Shown: piece after piece, positions 1 to 9,638 of the stretch
Numbering within the stretch: position 1 is the stretch's first letter
How the letters are laid out: every line of letters starts with the position of its first letter
Notes under the pieces: generated by a model
What the model saw: the letters and a program-made list of their open reading frames with translations, nothing else
What the model was told of the DNA's origin: nothing
Database searches by the model: none
Source of the DNA: SZAS-103 sp038316385
GTDB lineage: Bacteria; Pseudomonadota; Gammaproteobacteria; Xanthomonadales; Xanthomonadaceae
Direction of reading: 5' to 3'
DNA length: 64,000 nt
NCBI GenBank assembly: GCA_038316385.1
Contig: JBBQAN010000003.1
Location: 1-64,000 of the forward strand
Made by a program: the position numbers and the translations under genes

Positions 1-1481
1 TGGTTCACGTCCGAGATGATGCCTTGCGGGTCGGTCGTCATCAGCGCATCGATGTTCGATTCGATCAGCGAGCGCGTGTAGAACTGCTGGTCGCGCAGCC
101 GCTGGTCGAGCAGGGTCCGGGCCTCCTCGACCTGCTTGCGCGCGGTATTGTCGGTGCCGATCAGCAGGTAGCCGATGATGGCTTCCTGGGCGTCGCGCAG
201 CGCGGTGACCGAAACGATCGCCGGGAAGCGGCTACCGTCCTTGCGGATGTAGGTCAGCTCGTAGATGTCCTCGATGCCGCGCGACGCCTTGAACACCAGC
301 GCCTCGAAGCCCGGCAGGATCGTCGTCCCCAGTTCCATGCTCAATGCTTCGGCGCGCGCGATCACTTCCTGCGGATCGGAGATGTCGGCCGGGGTGATCT
401 TGTTCATCACGTCGGCGGCGGTGTAACCGAGCATGCGCTCGGCACCGACGTTGAAGATCTGTATGACCCCCTTGGCATCGGTGGCGATGCTCGAGAAATT
501 GGCGCTGTTGAAGATCGCGCTCTGCAACGCGCCGGCTTTCAACAGTGCTTCCTCGGCCTGCTTGCGTGCGGTTACGTCAGTGCCGATCAACAGATAGCCG
601 ATGATGCCTTCCTGCGCGTCGCGCAGGGCGGTCACCGAAACCATGGCCGGAAGTCGGCTGCCGTCCTTGCGGACGTAGGTCAGTTCGTAGATATCCTCGA
701 TGCCGCGCGAGGCCTTGAAGACCAGCGCCTCGAAACCGGGCGTGATCGGCGTATCCAGTTCCTGGCTCAGGGCCGCCGCACGTGCGATCAGTTCTTCCGG
801 ATCGGAAATGTCGGCCGGCGTGTTCTTGTTCATCACATCGGCCGCCGTGTAGCCCAGCATGCGTTCGGCGCCGACATTGAAGATCTGGATGACGCCCTTG
901 GCATCGGTCGCAATGCTGGAGAAGTTGGCGCTATTGAAGATCGCGCTCTGCAAGGCGCCGGCCTTGAGCAGCGCTTCCTCGGCCTGCTTGCGCGCGGTGT
1001 TGTCGGTGCCGATGAGCAGGTAGCCGATGACCGCTTCCTGGGCATCGCGCAGCGCGGTGACCGAGACCATGGCAGGAAAGCGGCTGCCGTCCTTGCGGAT
1101 GTAGGTCAGTTCGTAGATGTCCTCGATGCCGCGCGAGGCCTTGAACACCAGCGCCTCGAAGCCCGGCGTGATCGCGGTATCGAGCTCCAGGCTGAGCGCC
1201 GCCGCGCGCGCGATAAGCTCCTGCGGATCGGAGATGTCTGCCGGGGTGATCTTGTTGACGACGTCGAGCGCGGCATAACCGAGCATGCGCTCGGCGCCGA
1301 CATTGAAGATCTGGATGACGCCTTTCTCGTCAGTCGCGATGCTGGAAAAGTACGCGCTGTTGAAAATGGCGTCCTGCAGGGCGCCGGTCTTGAGCAAGGT
1401 CTTCTGGCGCCGGGTCTCGCGTACGCTGTCCGGATCGGGCCGCTTGTCGGGAGGACCATCATCGAATGCGGCACTGGTCAT
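1..1481 (-). CDS. Multi-PAS signalling protein (partial; C-terminus beyond the left edge)
   Basis: The minus-strand frame opens with ATG at 1481 (MTSAAFDDGPP) and stays open to the window edge, so only the N-terminal ~493 residues are seen. After ~26 residues come three near-identical PAS S-box units of 142 residues, each with an IFNSA-FSSIATD entry, an IFNVGAERMLGY core and a YIRKDGSRFPA PAC-like segment. A fourth, different PAS begins near residue 470 (SLIESNIDALMTTDP, then GIISDVN). That last sequence is typical of PAS proteins that continue into histidine-kinase, receiver or GGDEF output domains, but the output domain lies outside the window. No membrane segment or signal peptide is visible, so the sensor is probably cytosolic. 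The gene is divergent from acs. Its high-GC antisense frames are open by chance. Confidence 0.85.
   Translation of the reverse strand, partial: MTSAAFDDGPPDKRPDPDSVRETRRQKTLLKTGALQDAIFNSAYFSSIATDEKGVIQIFNVGAERMLGYAALDVVNKITPADISDPQELIARAAALSLELDTAITPGFEALVFKASRGIEDIYELTYIRKDGSRFPAMVSVTALRDAQEAVIGYLLIGTDNTARKQAEEALLKAGALQSAIFNSANFSSIATDAKGVIQIFNVGAERMLGYTAADVMNKNTPADISDPEELIARAAALSQELDTPITPGFEALVFKASRGIEDIYELTYVRKDGSRLPAMVSVTALRDAQEGIIGYLLIGTDVTARKQAEEALLKAGALQSAIFNSANFSSIATDAKGVIQIFNVGAERMLGYTAADVMNKITPADISDPQEVIARAEALSMELGTTILPGFEALVFKASRGIEDIYELTYIRKDGSRFPAIVSVTALRDAQEAIIGYLLIGTDNTARKQVEEARTLLDQRLRDQQFYTRSLIESNIDALMTTDPQGIISDVN
126..1403 (-). repeat. Three tandem 426-bp repeats encoding PAS units
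   Basis: Matching segments recur exactly 426 bp apart (anchor at 156, 582 and 1008). This defines units at about 126-551, 552-977 and 978-1403. Each equals 142 codons, so the reading frame is preserved. The copies differ by scattered, mostly synonymous changes, and the middle and left copies are especially alike. This implies recent duplication or ongoing gene conversion. Confidence 0.9.
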
Positions 1482-1633
1482 GATTTTTCCACGCGCTATC
1501 GGACGCGAATCAGCAGGCGCGGAACAAAGGATGGCAACGCTTGCCGCAGGGCGGCCTCGCGGACTTCGATCGGCAAACGATGCCGTGATGGCAGGAGGTC
1601 GAAACGATCTTGTATGCGCTTCGGTGAGACGTC

Positions 1634-1649
1634 TGTGCGGTGACGCACA
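1634..1649. promoter_or_regulatory. CRP/Clp-family-like palindrome upstream of acs
   Basis: TGTGC-GGTGAC-GCACA is a perfect inverted repeat (TGTGCG/CGCACA) with the 5-6-5 geometry of CRP/FNR-family sites (TGTGA-N6-TCACA). It lies 113 bp before the acs ATG and 152 bp from the divergent PAS gene start. acs is CRP-controlled in E. coli, and xanthomonads use the CRP homologue Clp. A possible -10 element, TAGAAT, is at 1728-1733. Binding is inferred from pattern only. Confidence 0.4.
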
Positions 1650-1762
1650 CAATGTGAACCTGCTTTCTTGCGGAGCGGGAGCGGTGCTTGTTGGGTGGCC
1701 GGACGGGCGGCTGCCCGCAAGGCGTTCTAGAATCGTGTCACTGCACGCCCAGGCACTGCGCC

Positions 1763-3727
1763 ATGTCAGATCATCCACCGCCGCCGTCCACCACCCACAC
1801 TGCATCGCCGGACTTCATCGCACGCGCCGCGATCAAGCACGACGACTACCGCCGCGACTATGCGCGCTCGATCACCGATCCGGATGCGTTCTGGGCCGAT
1901 GTGGCGAAACGGCTCGACTGGTATCGCGAACCCAGCCAGATTCGCGATGTCAGTTTCGATGCGAGCGACCTGCACATTCGCTGGTTCGCCGACGGTGAGC
2001 TCAACGCGAGCGTCAATTGCCTCGATCGCCATCTCGCGAAGCGCGGCGACAAGACCGCGCTGATCTGGGAAGCCGACGATCCGGCCGTGGCGCCGCAGCA
2101 CATCAGCTATCGCGACCTGCATGCGCGCGTGTGCAGGCTGGCGAACGCGCTGCGAAACCTGGGTGTGCGCAAGGGCGATCGCATCGCGATCTATTTGCCG
2201 ATGATTCCCGAAGCCGCGGTTGCGATGCTCGCGTGCGCGCGGATTGGCGCGGTGCACACGGTCGTGTTCGGCGGCTTCTCGCCGAATTCGCTCGCCAGCC
2301 GCATCTCCGACTGCACGGCGAAACTCGTGATCACCGCCGATGAAGGCCGGCGCGGCGGCAAGACGGTGGCCTTGAAAACCAACGTCGACGAGGCGCTCAA
2401 GCGCCACGGTACCAACTCCGTCGAAACCGTCCTTGTGGTGCGCAACACCGGCGGCGCGGTCGCGATGCAGATGCCGCGCGACCGCTGGTACGAGGCCGTA
2501 GTGGACTCGCAACCGGCGACATGTGAACCCGAGCGAATGAATGCCGAAGACCCGCTGTTCGTGCTCTATACATCCGGCAGCACCGGCCAGCCGAAAGGCG
2601 TGCTGCATACCACTGGCGGCTACCTGCTGTACGCGGCGTACACGCACGAATGCGTGTTCGACCTGCGCGAAGACGATGTGTACTGGTGCACCGCCGACGT
2701 CGGCTGGGTCACCGGCCACAGTTATATCGTGTATGGGCCGCTTGCGAACGGGGCGATCTCGCTGATGTTCGAGGGCGTGCCCAACTATCCGAACACTTCG
2801 CGCTTCTGGAATGTCATCGATCGCCATCAGGTCTCGATCTTCTACACAGCGCCGACCGCAATCCGCGCATTGATGCGCGAAGGCGACGCGCCGGTGAAAT
2901 CGACCTCGCGCGCATCGTTGCGTCTGCTTGGCAGCGTCGGCGAACCGATCAATCCGGAAGCCTGGCGCTGGTACTTTGAGGTCGTTGGTGATTCGCGCTG
3001 CCCGGTCGTGGATACATGGTGGCAGACCGAAACCGGCGGCATCCTGATCACGCCCTTGCCTGGCGCGATCCCGCAGAAACCCGGCTCGGCGACGCTGCCG
3101 TTCTACGGCGTGCAACCTGCGATCGTCGATGCCGAAGGCCGCATCATCGAAGGCGCGTGCGAAGGCAATCTCGTGCTGCTCGACGCGTGGCCGGGAATGA
3201 TGCGCACCTTGTACGGCGATCACCAGCGTTTCATCGAAGCGTATTTCAAGACGTATCCCGGCATGTATTTCACCGGCGACGGTTGCCGTCGCGATGAAGA
3301 TGGTTACTACTGGATCACCGGCCGCGTCGATGACGTGATCAACGTCAGCGGCCACCGCATCGGCACCGCGGAAGTGGAGAGCGCATTGGTCGCGCATCCA
3401 CATGTCGCCGAAGCAGCCGTGGTCGGTTTTTCGCACGACATCAAGGGTCAGGGCATCTATGCGTATGTGACCTTGAATGCCGATGCGAATCCAAGCCCCG
3501 ACCTGCACAAGGAACTCGTCGCGCACGTGCGCAGGCAGATCGGCCCGACTGCGACGCCCGATCACATCCAGTGGGCGCCGGGATTGCCGAAAACACGCTC
3601 TGGGAAAATCATGCGTCGCATCCTGCGCAAGATCGCCGAGAACGCACCCGATCAGCTCGGCGATACCTCGACATTGGCCGATCCGTCGGTGGTGGATGCG
3701 CTGGTGAAGGATCGTCGCGATGCATGA
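1763..3727 (+). CDS. acs: Acetyl-CoA synthetase (AMP-forming)
   Basis: The 654-residue product is an ANL-superfamily acyl-CoA synthetase that converts acetate, ATP and CoA to acetyl-CoA, AMP and PPi in the cytosol. The start at 1763 (MSDHPPPP) gives the normal family length; the frame is open 25 codons further upstream, but that stretch is not family-like. The P-loop-like YTSGSTGQPKG lies near residue 270 and the WWQTETGG adenylate/acetate pocket near residue 415. The C-terminal KTRSGKIMRR carries the catalytic lysine that is the usual target of reversible acetylation. The tryptophan in WWQTETG favours acetate over propionate. The gene is followed 55 bp later by a kinase gene on the same strand. 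Confidence 0.95.
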   Translation: MSDHPPPPSTTHTASPDFIARAAIKHDDYRRDYARSITDPDAFWADVAKRLDWYREPSQIRDVSFDASDLHIRWFADGELNASVNCLDRHLAKRGDKTALIWEADDPAVAPQHISYRDLHARVCRLANALRNLGVRKGDRIAIYLPMIPEAAVAMLACARIGAVHTVVFGGFSPNSLASRISDCTAKLVITADEGRRGGKTVALKTNVDEALKRHGTNSVETVLVVRNTGGAVAMQMPRDRWYEAVVDSQPATCEPERMNAEDPLFVLYTSGSTGQPKGVLHTTGGYLLYAAYTHECVFDLREDDVYWCTADVGWVTGHSYIVYGPLANGAISLMFEGVPNYPNTSRFWNVIDRHQVSIFYTAPTAIRALMREGDAPVKSTSRASLRLLGSVGEPINPEAWRWYFEVVGDSRCPVVDTWWQTETGGILITPLPGAIPQKPGSATLPFYGVQPAIVDAEGRIIEGACEGNLVLLDAWPGMMRTLYGDHQRFIEAYFKTYPGMYFTGDGCRRDEDGYYWITGRVDDVINVSGHRIGTAEVESALVAHPHVAEAAVVGFSHDIKGQGIYAYVTLNADANPSPDLHKELVAHVRRQIGPTATPDHIQWAPGLPKTRSGKIMRRILRKIAENAPDQLGDTSTLADPSVVDALVKDRRDA

Positions 3728-3782
3728 CTGAAACCGGATAAGCTCAGATGACAGGTTATGTGCTCCATCCGCGAGAACATGC

Positions 3783-6374
3783 ATGAGCGATCCGATTTCG
3801 CCGATCAATGCGACGCTGGAACTTCCGCAGGGCGAAGGGCCGGGCGGACATATCGGCGCGTACAAGATATTGCATGAGATCGGCGAAGGCGGATTCGGCT
3901 CGGTGTTCGAGGCCGAGCAGGAGCATCCGGTTCGACGCCGGGTTGCGCTGAAGATCATCAAGCTCGGCATGGACACGCGCGAAGTAATCGCGCGCTTCGA
4001 GGCCGAACGGCAAGCGCTGGCTCTGATGGACCATCCGCACATCGCGCGCGTTTTCGATGCCGGTGCGACATCCACCGGCCGCCCGTATTTCGTGATGGAA
4101 CTGGTGAAGGGCGAATCGATCACCAGCTATTGCATGAAACGCGGCTTGTCGATTGCGCAGCGTCTGGAATTGTTCGAACAAGTTTGCGGCGCCGTCCAGC
4201 ATGCGCACACAAAAAGCATCATCCATCGCGATCTCAAGCCGAACAATGTGTTGGTGAGTACGCACGACGACCAGCCGTTCGCCAAGGTCATCGACTTCGG
4301 CATCGCCAAGGCCACCAGCGGCAGCTTGACCGACAAGACCCTGTACACCGAAGCGAACCTGATGATGGGCACGCCGTTGTATATGAGCCCCGAACAGGCC
4401 GAGGGCAGCGCCGACATCGACACCCGCACCGACATTTACGCGCTAGGCGTGATCCTTTACGAGTTGCTAACCGACACGACGCCGCTGGATTCCGATTCCC
4501 TGCGTTCGGCGGGTTACGCCGAAATGCAACGCATCATCCGCGAAGTCGAGCCAATGCGGCCGAGTGCGCGTATTTCGCGGTCGGCGAAAGTGACAATCGG
4601 CAAGTCGGCAAACCATCGCAACGAACCGAACCAGCGGGCCAAGACGTTGCGCGGCGAGCTCGATTGGATCGTGATGAAAGCGATCGAGAAGGACCGCACG
4701 CGCCGCTACGAAACCGCAAACGCGTTGGCGATGGACATTCGCCGCTATCTCGCTGGCGAAGCCGTGTTGGCGGCGCCGCCGAGCGCGCTGTACCGGATGC
4801 AGAAATTCGTTCGGCGCAACAAGACGGTCGTCGCGGCTGGGGCGCTGGTCGCGGCAGCATTACTGGTCGGTATCGTAGGATTCGCCTGGCAGGCGAACGT
4901 CGCCCGCGCGCAGGCGCGGCTCGCGCAGCAGCGTGCGGATCAACTCAAGCAGGTTTCGGATTTTCAGGCGGCGATGCTGGAAAAAATCGATCCGACGGTT
5001 CTCGGCAAGTTGCTATCCGACGATGTACATTCCAAATACAAAGTAGCGCTGGACAAGGCAGCGTTGCCAGTGGCCGCGCGAGCGCACCAACTCGCCGCAT
5101 TCGAATCGCAATGGCAATACGTCAACGCCACCGATGCGGCAACTGATCTGATTGATCGCACGATCTTGAAGCCGGCAGTGACCGCAATCGACAAGAAGTT
5201 CAAAGAGCAGCCGCTGGTGAGCGCCGCGTTGCGTCAGGCGCTGGCGGACAGCTATGTCGGCATTGGCCTGTACGACAAGGCGATGCCACTCCAGCAGTCT
5301 GCTCTGGCGGCACGTCGTCACGCGTTGGGAAGCGACAATGACGAAACGATGAGTTCCATGTTGTCGATGGGAAGTTTGCTGGAGCAGCAGGGCAAGTTGG
5401 ATTCGGCAGAACCGTATTTTCGCGCCGTGTTGGCGACGCGTCGTCGACTGCAAGGCGAGGATAACGCAGGCACGACCGAAGCCGTTGCCCATGTCGGGGC
5501 GCTTCTTGTAGATCAGGGCAAGTTCGACCAAGCCGAACCTTATCTTCATGAAGCATTGGAAAAACGACGACGCATGTTCGGCGAAAACAATCCGGACACG
5601 CTGAATTCAATCAGCGATGTGGCTGGACTTCTGGTCAGTCAAGGCAAGCTGGGCGAAGCCGAACCGTATCTTCGTGAGGTCGCAATCAAGTTTCGTCAGA
5701 TCAACGGCGAAGACGATCCGGATACACTTCGGGCGATCAACAATCTTGGTATCGCGCTGGCCATGGAGGGCAAGTCCGGCGAAGCCGAACCTTTTCTGCG
5801 CGAGGCGCTTCAGAAGCACCGTCGCCTGCTGGGAGAAAATCACCCGGATACGCTGCAATCACTGGTTGCGCTGGCTGGTGCGTTGCGCGAAGAAAACAAG
5901 AATGCGGAAGCCGAACCGTTGCTCCGCGAAGCCATCGCGAAATCGCCGCGCGTACTGGGCGAGGACAACTACAACACTGTGATGTCAATTTCCCTGTTGG
6001 GCGATCTGCTGGACGACCAAGGCCGTTTTGCCGAAGCGGTCGCACTGCTTGCGCCGTCGGAGGAAAATGTTCGCAGGGGATTAAGCACCGATGCTCCATC
6101 ACAATGGGGGCTCTATCTGCTCGACCTCGGCAAAGCGCGCGCAGGTTCGCACGACTATGCCGTGGCTGAAGCCCCCCTGCTTGAGGCTCACACGATTGCG
6201 TCCAGTACCCACGATTTCGGCGACAAGCGTCTGCGTGCATACACCAAGGCCTTGGTTGATCTTTACCTTGCCTGGAACAAAGCCGAGCCGGGCAAGGGCT
6301 ACGACGCAAAGTCCACCGACTGGCAGAAAAAGTTGGCGTTGATGGATGAGACAAATGCGACGAAGGCAAAATGA
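3783..6374 (+). CDS. Membrane Ser/Thr protein kinase with TPR region (copy 1)
   Basis: This 863-residue protein has an N-terminal Hanks-type kinase domain: glycine loop GEGGFGSV at 34-41, ATP-binding lysine K57 (VALKIIK), HRDLKPNN catalytic loop at 148-155 and DFG at 171-173. The activation segment ends in GTPLYMSPEQA. One transmembrane helix lies at about 348-369, followed by a coiled stretch. From about residue 480 come tandem ~42-residue TPR-like units (A/S-EPYLREAL with NPDTL), of the type used for protein docking. The kinase should face the cytosol and the TPR part the periplasm, if topology follows bacterial PknB-type enzymes. Substrates are unknown. The next gene is a close paralogue. 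Confidence 0.93.
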   Translation: MSDPISPINATLELPQGEGPGGHIGAYKILHEIGEGGFGSVFEAEQEHPVRRRVALKIIKLGMDTREVIARFEAERQALALMDHPHIARVFDAGATSTGRPYFVMELVKGESITSYCMKRGLSIAQRLELFEQVCGAVQHAHTKSIIHRDLKPNNVLVSTHDDQPFAKVIDFGIAKATSGSLTDKTLYTEANLMMGTPLYMSPEQAEGSADIDTRTDIYALGVILYELLTDTTPLDSDSLRSAGYAEMQRIIREVEPMRPSARISRSAKVTIGKSANHRNEPNQRAKTLRGELDWIVMKAIEKDRTRRYETANALAMDIRRYLAGEAVLAAPPSALYRMQKFVRRNKTVVAAGALVAAALLVGIVGFAWQANVARAQARLAQQRADQLKQVSDFQAAMLEKIDPTVLGKLLSDDVHSKYKVALDKAALPVAARAHQLAAFESQWQYVNATDAATDLIDRTILKPAVTAIDKKFKEQPLVSAALRQALADSYVGIGLYDKAMPLQQSALAARRHALGSDNDETMSSMLSMGSLLEQQGKLDSAEPYFRAVLATRRRLQGEDNAGTTEAVAHVGALLVDQGKFDQAEPYLHEALEKRRRMFGENNPDTLNSISDVAGLLVSQGKLGEAEPYLREVAIKFRQINGEDDPDTLRAINNLGIALAMEGKSGEAEPFLREALQKHRRLLGENHPDTLQSLVALAGALREENKNAEAEPLLREAIAKSPRVLGEDNYNTVMSISLLGDLLDDQGRFAEAVALLAPSEENVRRGLSTDAPSQWGLYLLDLGKARAGSHDYAVAEAPLLEAHTIASSTHDFGDKRLRAYTKALVDLYLAWNKAEPGKGYDAKSTDWQKKLALMDETNATKAK

Positions 6375-6521
6375 AAACCGCATATCGGTCAATCGGGTTC
6401 ACCTTGTCGGCGACCCGAAGTCGGCGCGGCGTGCACGTCAAAGCGCGATAAGATTTCGTTGACACACGACTGTGGATCGATCTTTCGGGACGCGTCCGCA
6501 ACCGCGAGAACAAGGCCAGCC

Positions 6522-9011
6522 ATGAGCGATATCACCAAGCCGGGCGGGGAAACACTGGCGCTTCCCGGAGGAGCTGAGCCGGGCGGCTATATCGGCCCAT
6601 TCAAGGTCTTGCAGCCGATCGGCGAAGGCGGTTTCGGCTCGGTGTTCGAGGCCGAACAGGAACATCCGGTTCGACGCCGCGTCGCGTTGAAAATCATCAA
6701 GCTCGGCATGGATACGCGCGAGGTAATCGTGCGTTTCGAGGCCGAGCGGCAGGCGCTGGCGATGATGGATCATCCGCATATCGCGCGCGTGCTCGATGCC
6801 GGCGCGACCGATAGCGGCCGCCCGTACTTCGTGATGGAGTTGGTGAAGGGCGAATCGATCACCAGTTATTCTAGCAAGCACAAGTTGCCGATCGAGCAGC
6901 GCCTGCAACTGTTCGAGCAGGTTTGCGCCGCCGTGCAGCACGCGCATACCAAGGGCATCATCCACCGCGACCTCAAGCCAAACAACGTGTTGGTGAGCAC
7001 CCAGGACAACGCGCCGTTTGCGAAGGTCATCGACTTCGGCATCGCCAAGGCAACCAGCGGCCGCCTCACCGACCGCACGATGTTCACCGAGATCAATCTG
7101 ATGATGGGCACGCCGGCCTACATGAGCCCGGAACAGGCCGAGGGCAGTGCCGACATCGATACGCGCACCGATATCTATTCGCTCGGCGTGATCCTCTACG
7201 AGCTGCTCACCGATTCCACGCCGCTGGATTCAAACACGTTGCGTTCTGCCAGTTATGCGGAAGTGCAGCGGATCATCCGCGAAGTCGAACCGCCACGACC
7301 GAGCGCACGGCTGTCGCAGTCGATCACCACCCAGGCCGATGTTGCGTCGCGCCGCCAGACCGAGCCACGCAAGCTCAGCGGCACAGTGCGCGGCGAGCTT
7401 GACTGGATCGTGATGAAGGCGATCGAGAAGGATCGCGTGCGTCGCTACGAAACGCCTGCGGCACTCGCGGCAGATGTGCGTCGCTATCTCGATGGCGAAG
7501 CGGTGCTGGCGGCACCGCCGAGCACGGTCTATCGCGCACGCAAATACGTCATGCGGCACAAGGGCGCGATGGCGGCGGTGTCGTTGATTGTGATCAGCCT
7601 GCTGGCCGGCATCATCGGTTTCGCATCGCAGGCACACATCGCCCGACAGCAGGCCGAGCGCGCACAAAAGCAGGAGCAAATCGCGCAGCAGAATGCGAAC
7701 GATCTCAAGCAGGTTGCCGACTTCGAGGCGGCGATGTTGGGCCAGGTGAATCCGGTGCAGGCCGGCAAGTTGCTCGCCGACGACATGCGCAAGAAGTACG
7801 CTGCATCGCTCGTCAGGGATGGTGTGCCCGAGGACGGACGTGCGCAGCAGCTCGCTGCGTTCGACGCGATCTGGCAGCGCGTCAACGCCACCGACGCGGC
7901 GCGCGGAGTCATCGACCAGAGCGTACTACGCCCTGCAGCCGCCTTGATCGACGCAAAGTTTGCCGCACAGCCGTTGATAGCGGCCCAACTGCGCATGTCA
8001 CTGGCAGCGCGTTATTCCGACATGGGGTTACTTGACGCCGCGATTCCGCTGCAGCGAGCGGCGTTGGCGACTCGACGTCAGTTGCTCGGCGAAAATAACC
8101 CGGAGACAGCTACGGCCGAATTGGACATGGGCTCGCTGCTACAGCGAAAGGGCGAGTTTGCTCAATCCGAACCGTACTATCTGGCAGCGCTGAAAACAGC
8201 GCGCGCCGTGGCTGGCGAAGACAATGAATACACCTTGGCCATACTTGGTAACCTGGCCTTGATGTACGGCGACCAAGGCCGCTTTGCACTGGCGGAGCAC
8301 AACTACCGAAAAGTGCTGGAGGCCCGCCAGCGCGTGCTGGGCAAGTCCCACCCCGACACCTTGCTGGCGATGCAGAATCTGGGTGCGCTGTTACGCACCG
8401 AGCGAAAGTACGACCAGGCCGAACCTTACCTGCGGGAGGCCGCTGCCGGGCAGGAAAAAGTATCTGGCCCGAACGCCGATTACACCTTTTACGCGGAAGG
8501 CAACCTTGTTTTGTTGGCCGAGGCGCGTGGCCAATACGATACCGCCGAACGGCAGATCGCCGATGTGCTCAAACGAGCGCGCCGCACTTTCGGTGAGGAA
8601 TACCCGACCACGCTGTTGGCCAGCATCATCATGGGCGGCATCCTCGATCGCGAGGGAAAACACGACTTGGCGGAGAGCTTGCTGGTCGGCGTCGAGTCAG
8701 CCTCGGGCCGAACATTGACAGGCGACAACGCCTTCTGGTTCGGGATGCTGCGCTGGCATCTGGGCCATGCGCGTTCGGCATTGGGTCGCTACCCGCAGGC
8801 CGAAGCCGATCTGCTGGCAGCGCAGTCGCTGCTCGCGCGTCCGCACGTTGCACAGGAGCCAGACGACTTGCGAGAGTGCACACAATCCTTGATCGAGCTG
8901 TACACGCGCTGGGATCACGCCGAGCCGGGCAAGGGCTACGCCACGAAGGCGGCGCAATGGCAACAGACGCTGAATGCAATCAAGGCCTCAGAATTGTCCA
9001 CCAAACCCTGA
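6522..9011 (+). CDS. Membrane Ser/Thr protein kinase with TPR region (copy 2)
   Basis: This 829-residue paralogue has the same architecture as the preceding gene: GEGGFGSV loop, VALKIIKLGMDTREV, HRDLKPNN, DFG, GTPAYMSPEQA, a transmembrane helix at about 348-370 and a C-terminal TPR array. The start at 6522 (MSDITKPGG) is chosen because it aligns with copy 1; the frame is open 21 codons further upstream. The kinase halves are almost interchangeable, while the TPR halves diverge clearly. This suggests duplication followed by changed docking specificity. The 147-bp spacer to copy 1 shows no clear terminator, so co-transcription is possible. Confidence 0.93.
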   Translation: MSDITKPGGETLALPGGAEPGGYIGPFKVLQPIGEGGFGSVFEAEQEHPVRRRVALKIIKLGMDTREVIVRFEAERQALAMMDHPHIARVLDAGATDSGRPYFVMELVKGESITSYSSKHKLPIEQRLQLFEQVCAAVQHAHTKGIIHRDLKPNNVLVSTQDNAPFAKVIDFGIAKATSGRLTDRTMFTEINLMMGTPAYMSPEQAEGSADIDTRTDIYSLGVILYELLTDSTPLDSNTLRSASYAEVQRIIREVEPPRPSARLSQSITTQADVASRRQTEPRKLSGTVRGELDWIVMKAIEKDRVRRYETPAALAADVRRYLDGEAVLAAPPSTVYRARKYVMRHKGAMAAVSLIVISLLAGIIGFASQAHIARQQAERAQKQEQIAQQNANDLKQVADFEAAMLGQVNPVQAGKLLADDMRKKYAASLVRDGVPEDGRAQQLAAFDAIWQRVNATDAARGVIDQSVLRPAAALIDAKFAAQPLIAAQLRMSLAARYSDMGLLDAAIPLQRAALATRRQLLGENNPETATAELDMGSLLQRKGEFAQSEPYYLAALKTARAVAGEDNEYTLAILGNLALMYGDQGRFALAEHNYRKVLEARQRVLGKSHPDTLLAMQNLGALLRTERKYDQAEPYLREAAAGQEKVSGPNADYTFYAEGNLVLLAEARGQYDTAERQIADVLKRARRTFGEEYPTTLLASIIMGGILDREGKHDLAESLLVGVESASGRTLTGDNAFWFGMLRWHLGHARSALGRYPQAEADLLAAQSLLARPHVAQEPDDLRECTQSLIELYTRWDHAEPGKGYATKAAQWQQTLNAIKASELSTKP

Positions 9012-9175
9012 TTTGTCGCCCAATGAGCGCGCTTGCTAAGGCCGGCCCAATGCAAGGTCTGTGACGCCCTGGCGCTGACCCAGAGCGCATGCTGATCGCT
9101 TGCCGGGCCAAATGCGGACTTGCGTTTGCGTGACGAGTTTCGACAAGCCGTACGCATCGCGTACGGCCGACAAAG

Positions 9176-9340
9176 TCACTTGATCTTGCCTTCCTTGTAC
9201 ATCACATGCTTGCGCACGACGGGATCGTACTTGCTGATCTCCATCTTCGCGGGCGTGGTCTTCTTGTTCTTGTCGGTGGTGTAGAAATGACCGGTGCCGG
9301 CCGACGAGGTGAGGCGAATCTTGTCGCGCTTGGATGCCAT
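9176..9340 (-). CDS. rpmG: 50S ribosomal protein L33
   Basis: The 54-residue product begins MASKRDKIRLTSSAGTGH and ends HVMYKEGKIK. It matches L33 over its whole length, including FYTT-KNKK and KYDP-VRKHV. It is the zinc-free form, since the two CxxC pairs of zinc-binding L33 are absent. It is a component of the large ribosomal subunit. It lies 61 bp downstream of rpmB on the same strand, the usual rpmB-rpmG pair. Confidence 0.97.
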   Translation of the reverse strand: MASKRDKIRLTSSAGTGHFYTTDKNKKTTPAKMEISKYDPVVRKHVMYKEGKIK

Positions 9341-9401
9341 GGTGAGTTCCTAATTTGAAAGTCCGGCCACGGATGACCGGGATCTTGCGGACGGATCCGC
9401 G

Positions 9402-9638
9402 TCAGATTTTCTCACCGCGAGCGCGCAGCTCGGCGAGGACGGAATCAATGCCGTTCTTGTCGATCGTGCGCAAGGCGTGGGCCGAGACGCGCAACTTGAT
9501 CCAGCGGTTCTCGCTGGCGACCCAGAAGCGGCGCTCGTGCAGGTTCGGAAGGAACCGGCGGCGGGTACGGTTGTTGGCGTGCGAGACGTTATTGCCCGCT
9601 ACGGTTTTCTTGCCTGAAACCTGGCAGATACGTGCCAT
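9402..9638 (-). CDS. rpmB: 50S ribosomal protein L28
   Basis: The 78-residue product begins MARICQVSGKKTVAGNN and contains the family signature RTRRRFLPNLHERRFW. Its length is exactly typical. It is a basic large-subunit protein translated with rpmG. In the 228 bp upstream, a small GC hairpin (TCCGGC-TT-GCCGGA, 9697-9710) is visible, but no family leader can be named. Confidence 0.97.
   Translation of the reverse strand: MARICQVSGKKTVAGNNVSHANNRTRRRFLPNLHERRFWVASENRWIKLRVSAHALRTIDKNGIDSVLAELRARGEKI

Noticed and set aside
24..1643. Long plus-strand frame of 539 codons at the left edge
   Set aside because: It is antisense to the PAS-repeat gene. The minus-strand translation has clear PAS motifs, while the plus-strand one is Arg/Asp/Gly-rich repeat noise from the same DNA.
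1766..4123. Minus-strand open frame of 785 codons over acs
   Set aside because: It is a shadow of acs and the first kinase gene in high-GC DNA; the translation has no recognisable domain and acs is unmistakable on the other strand.
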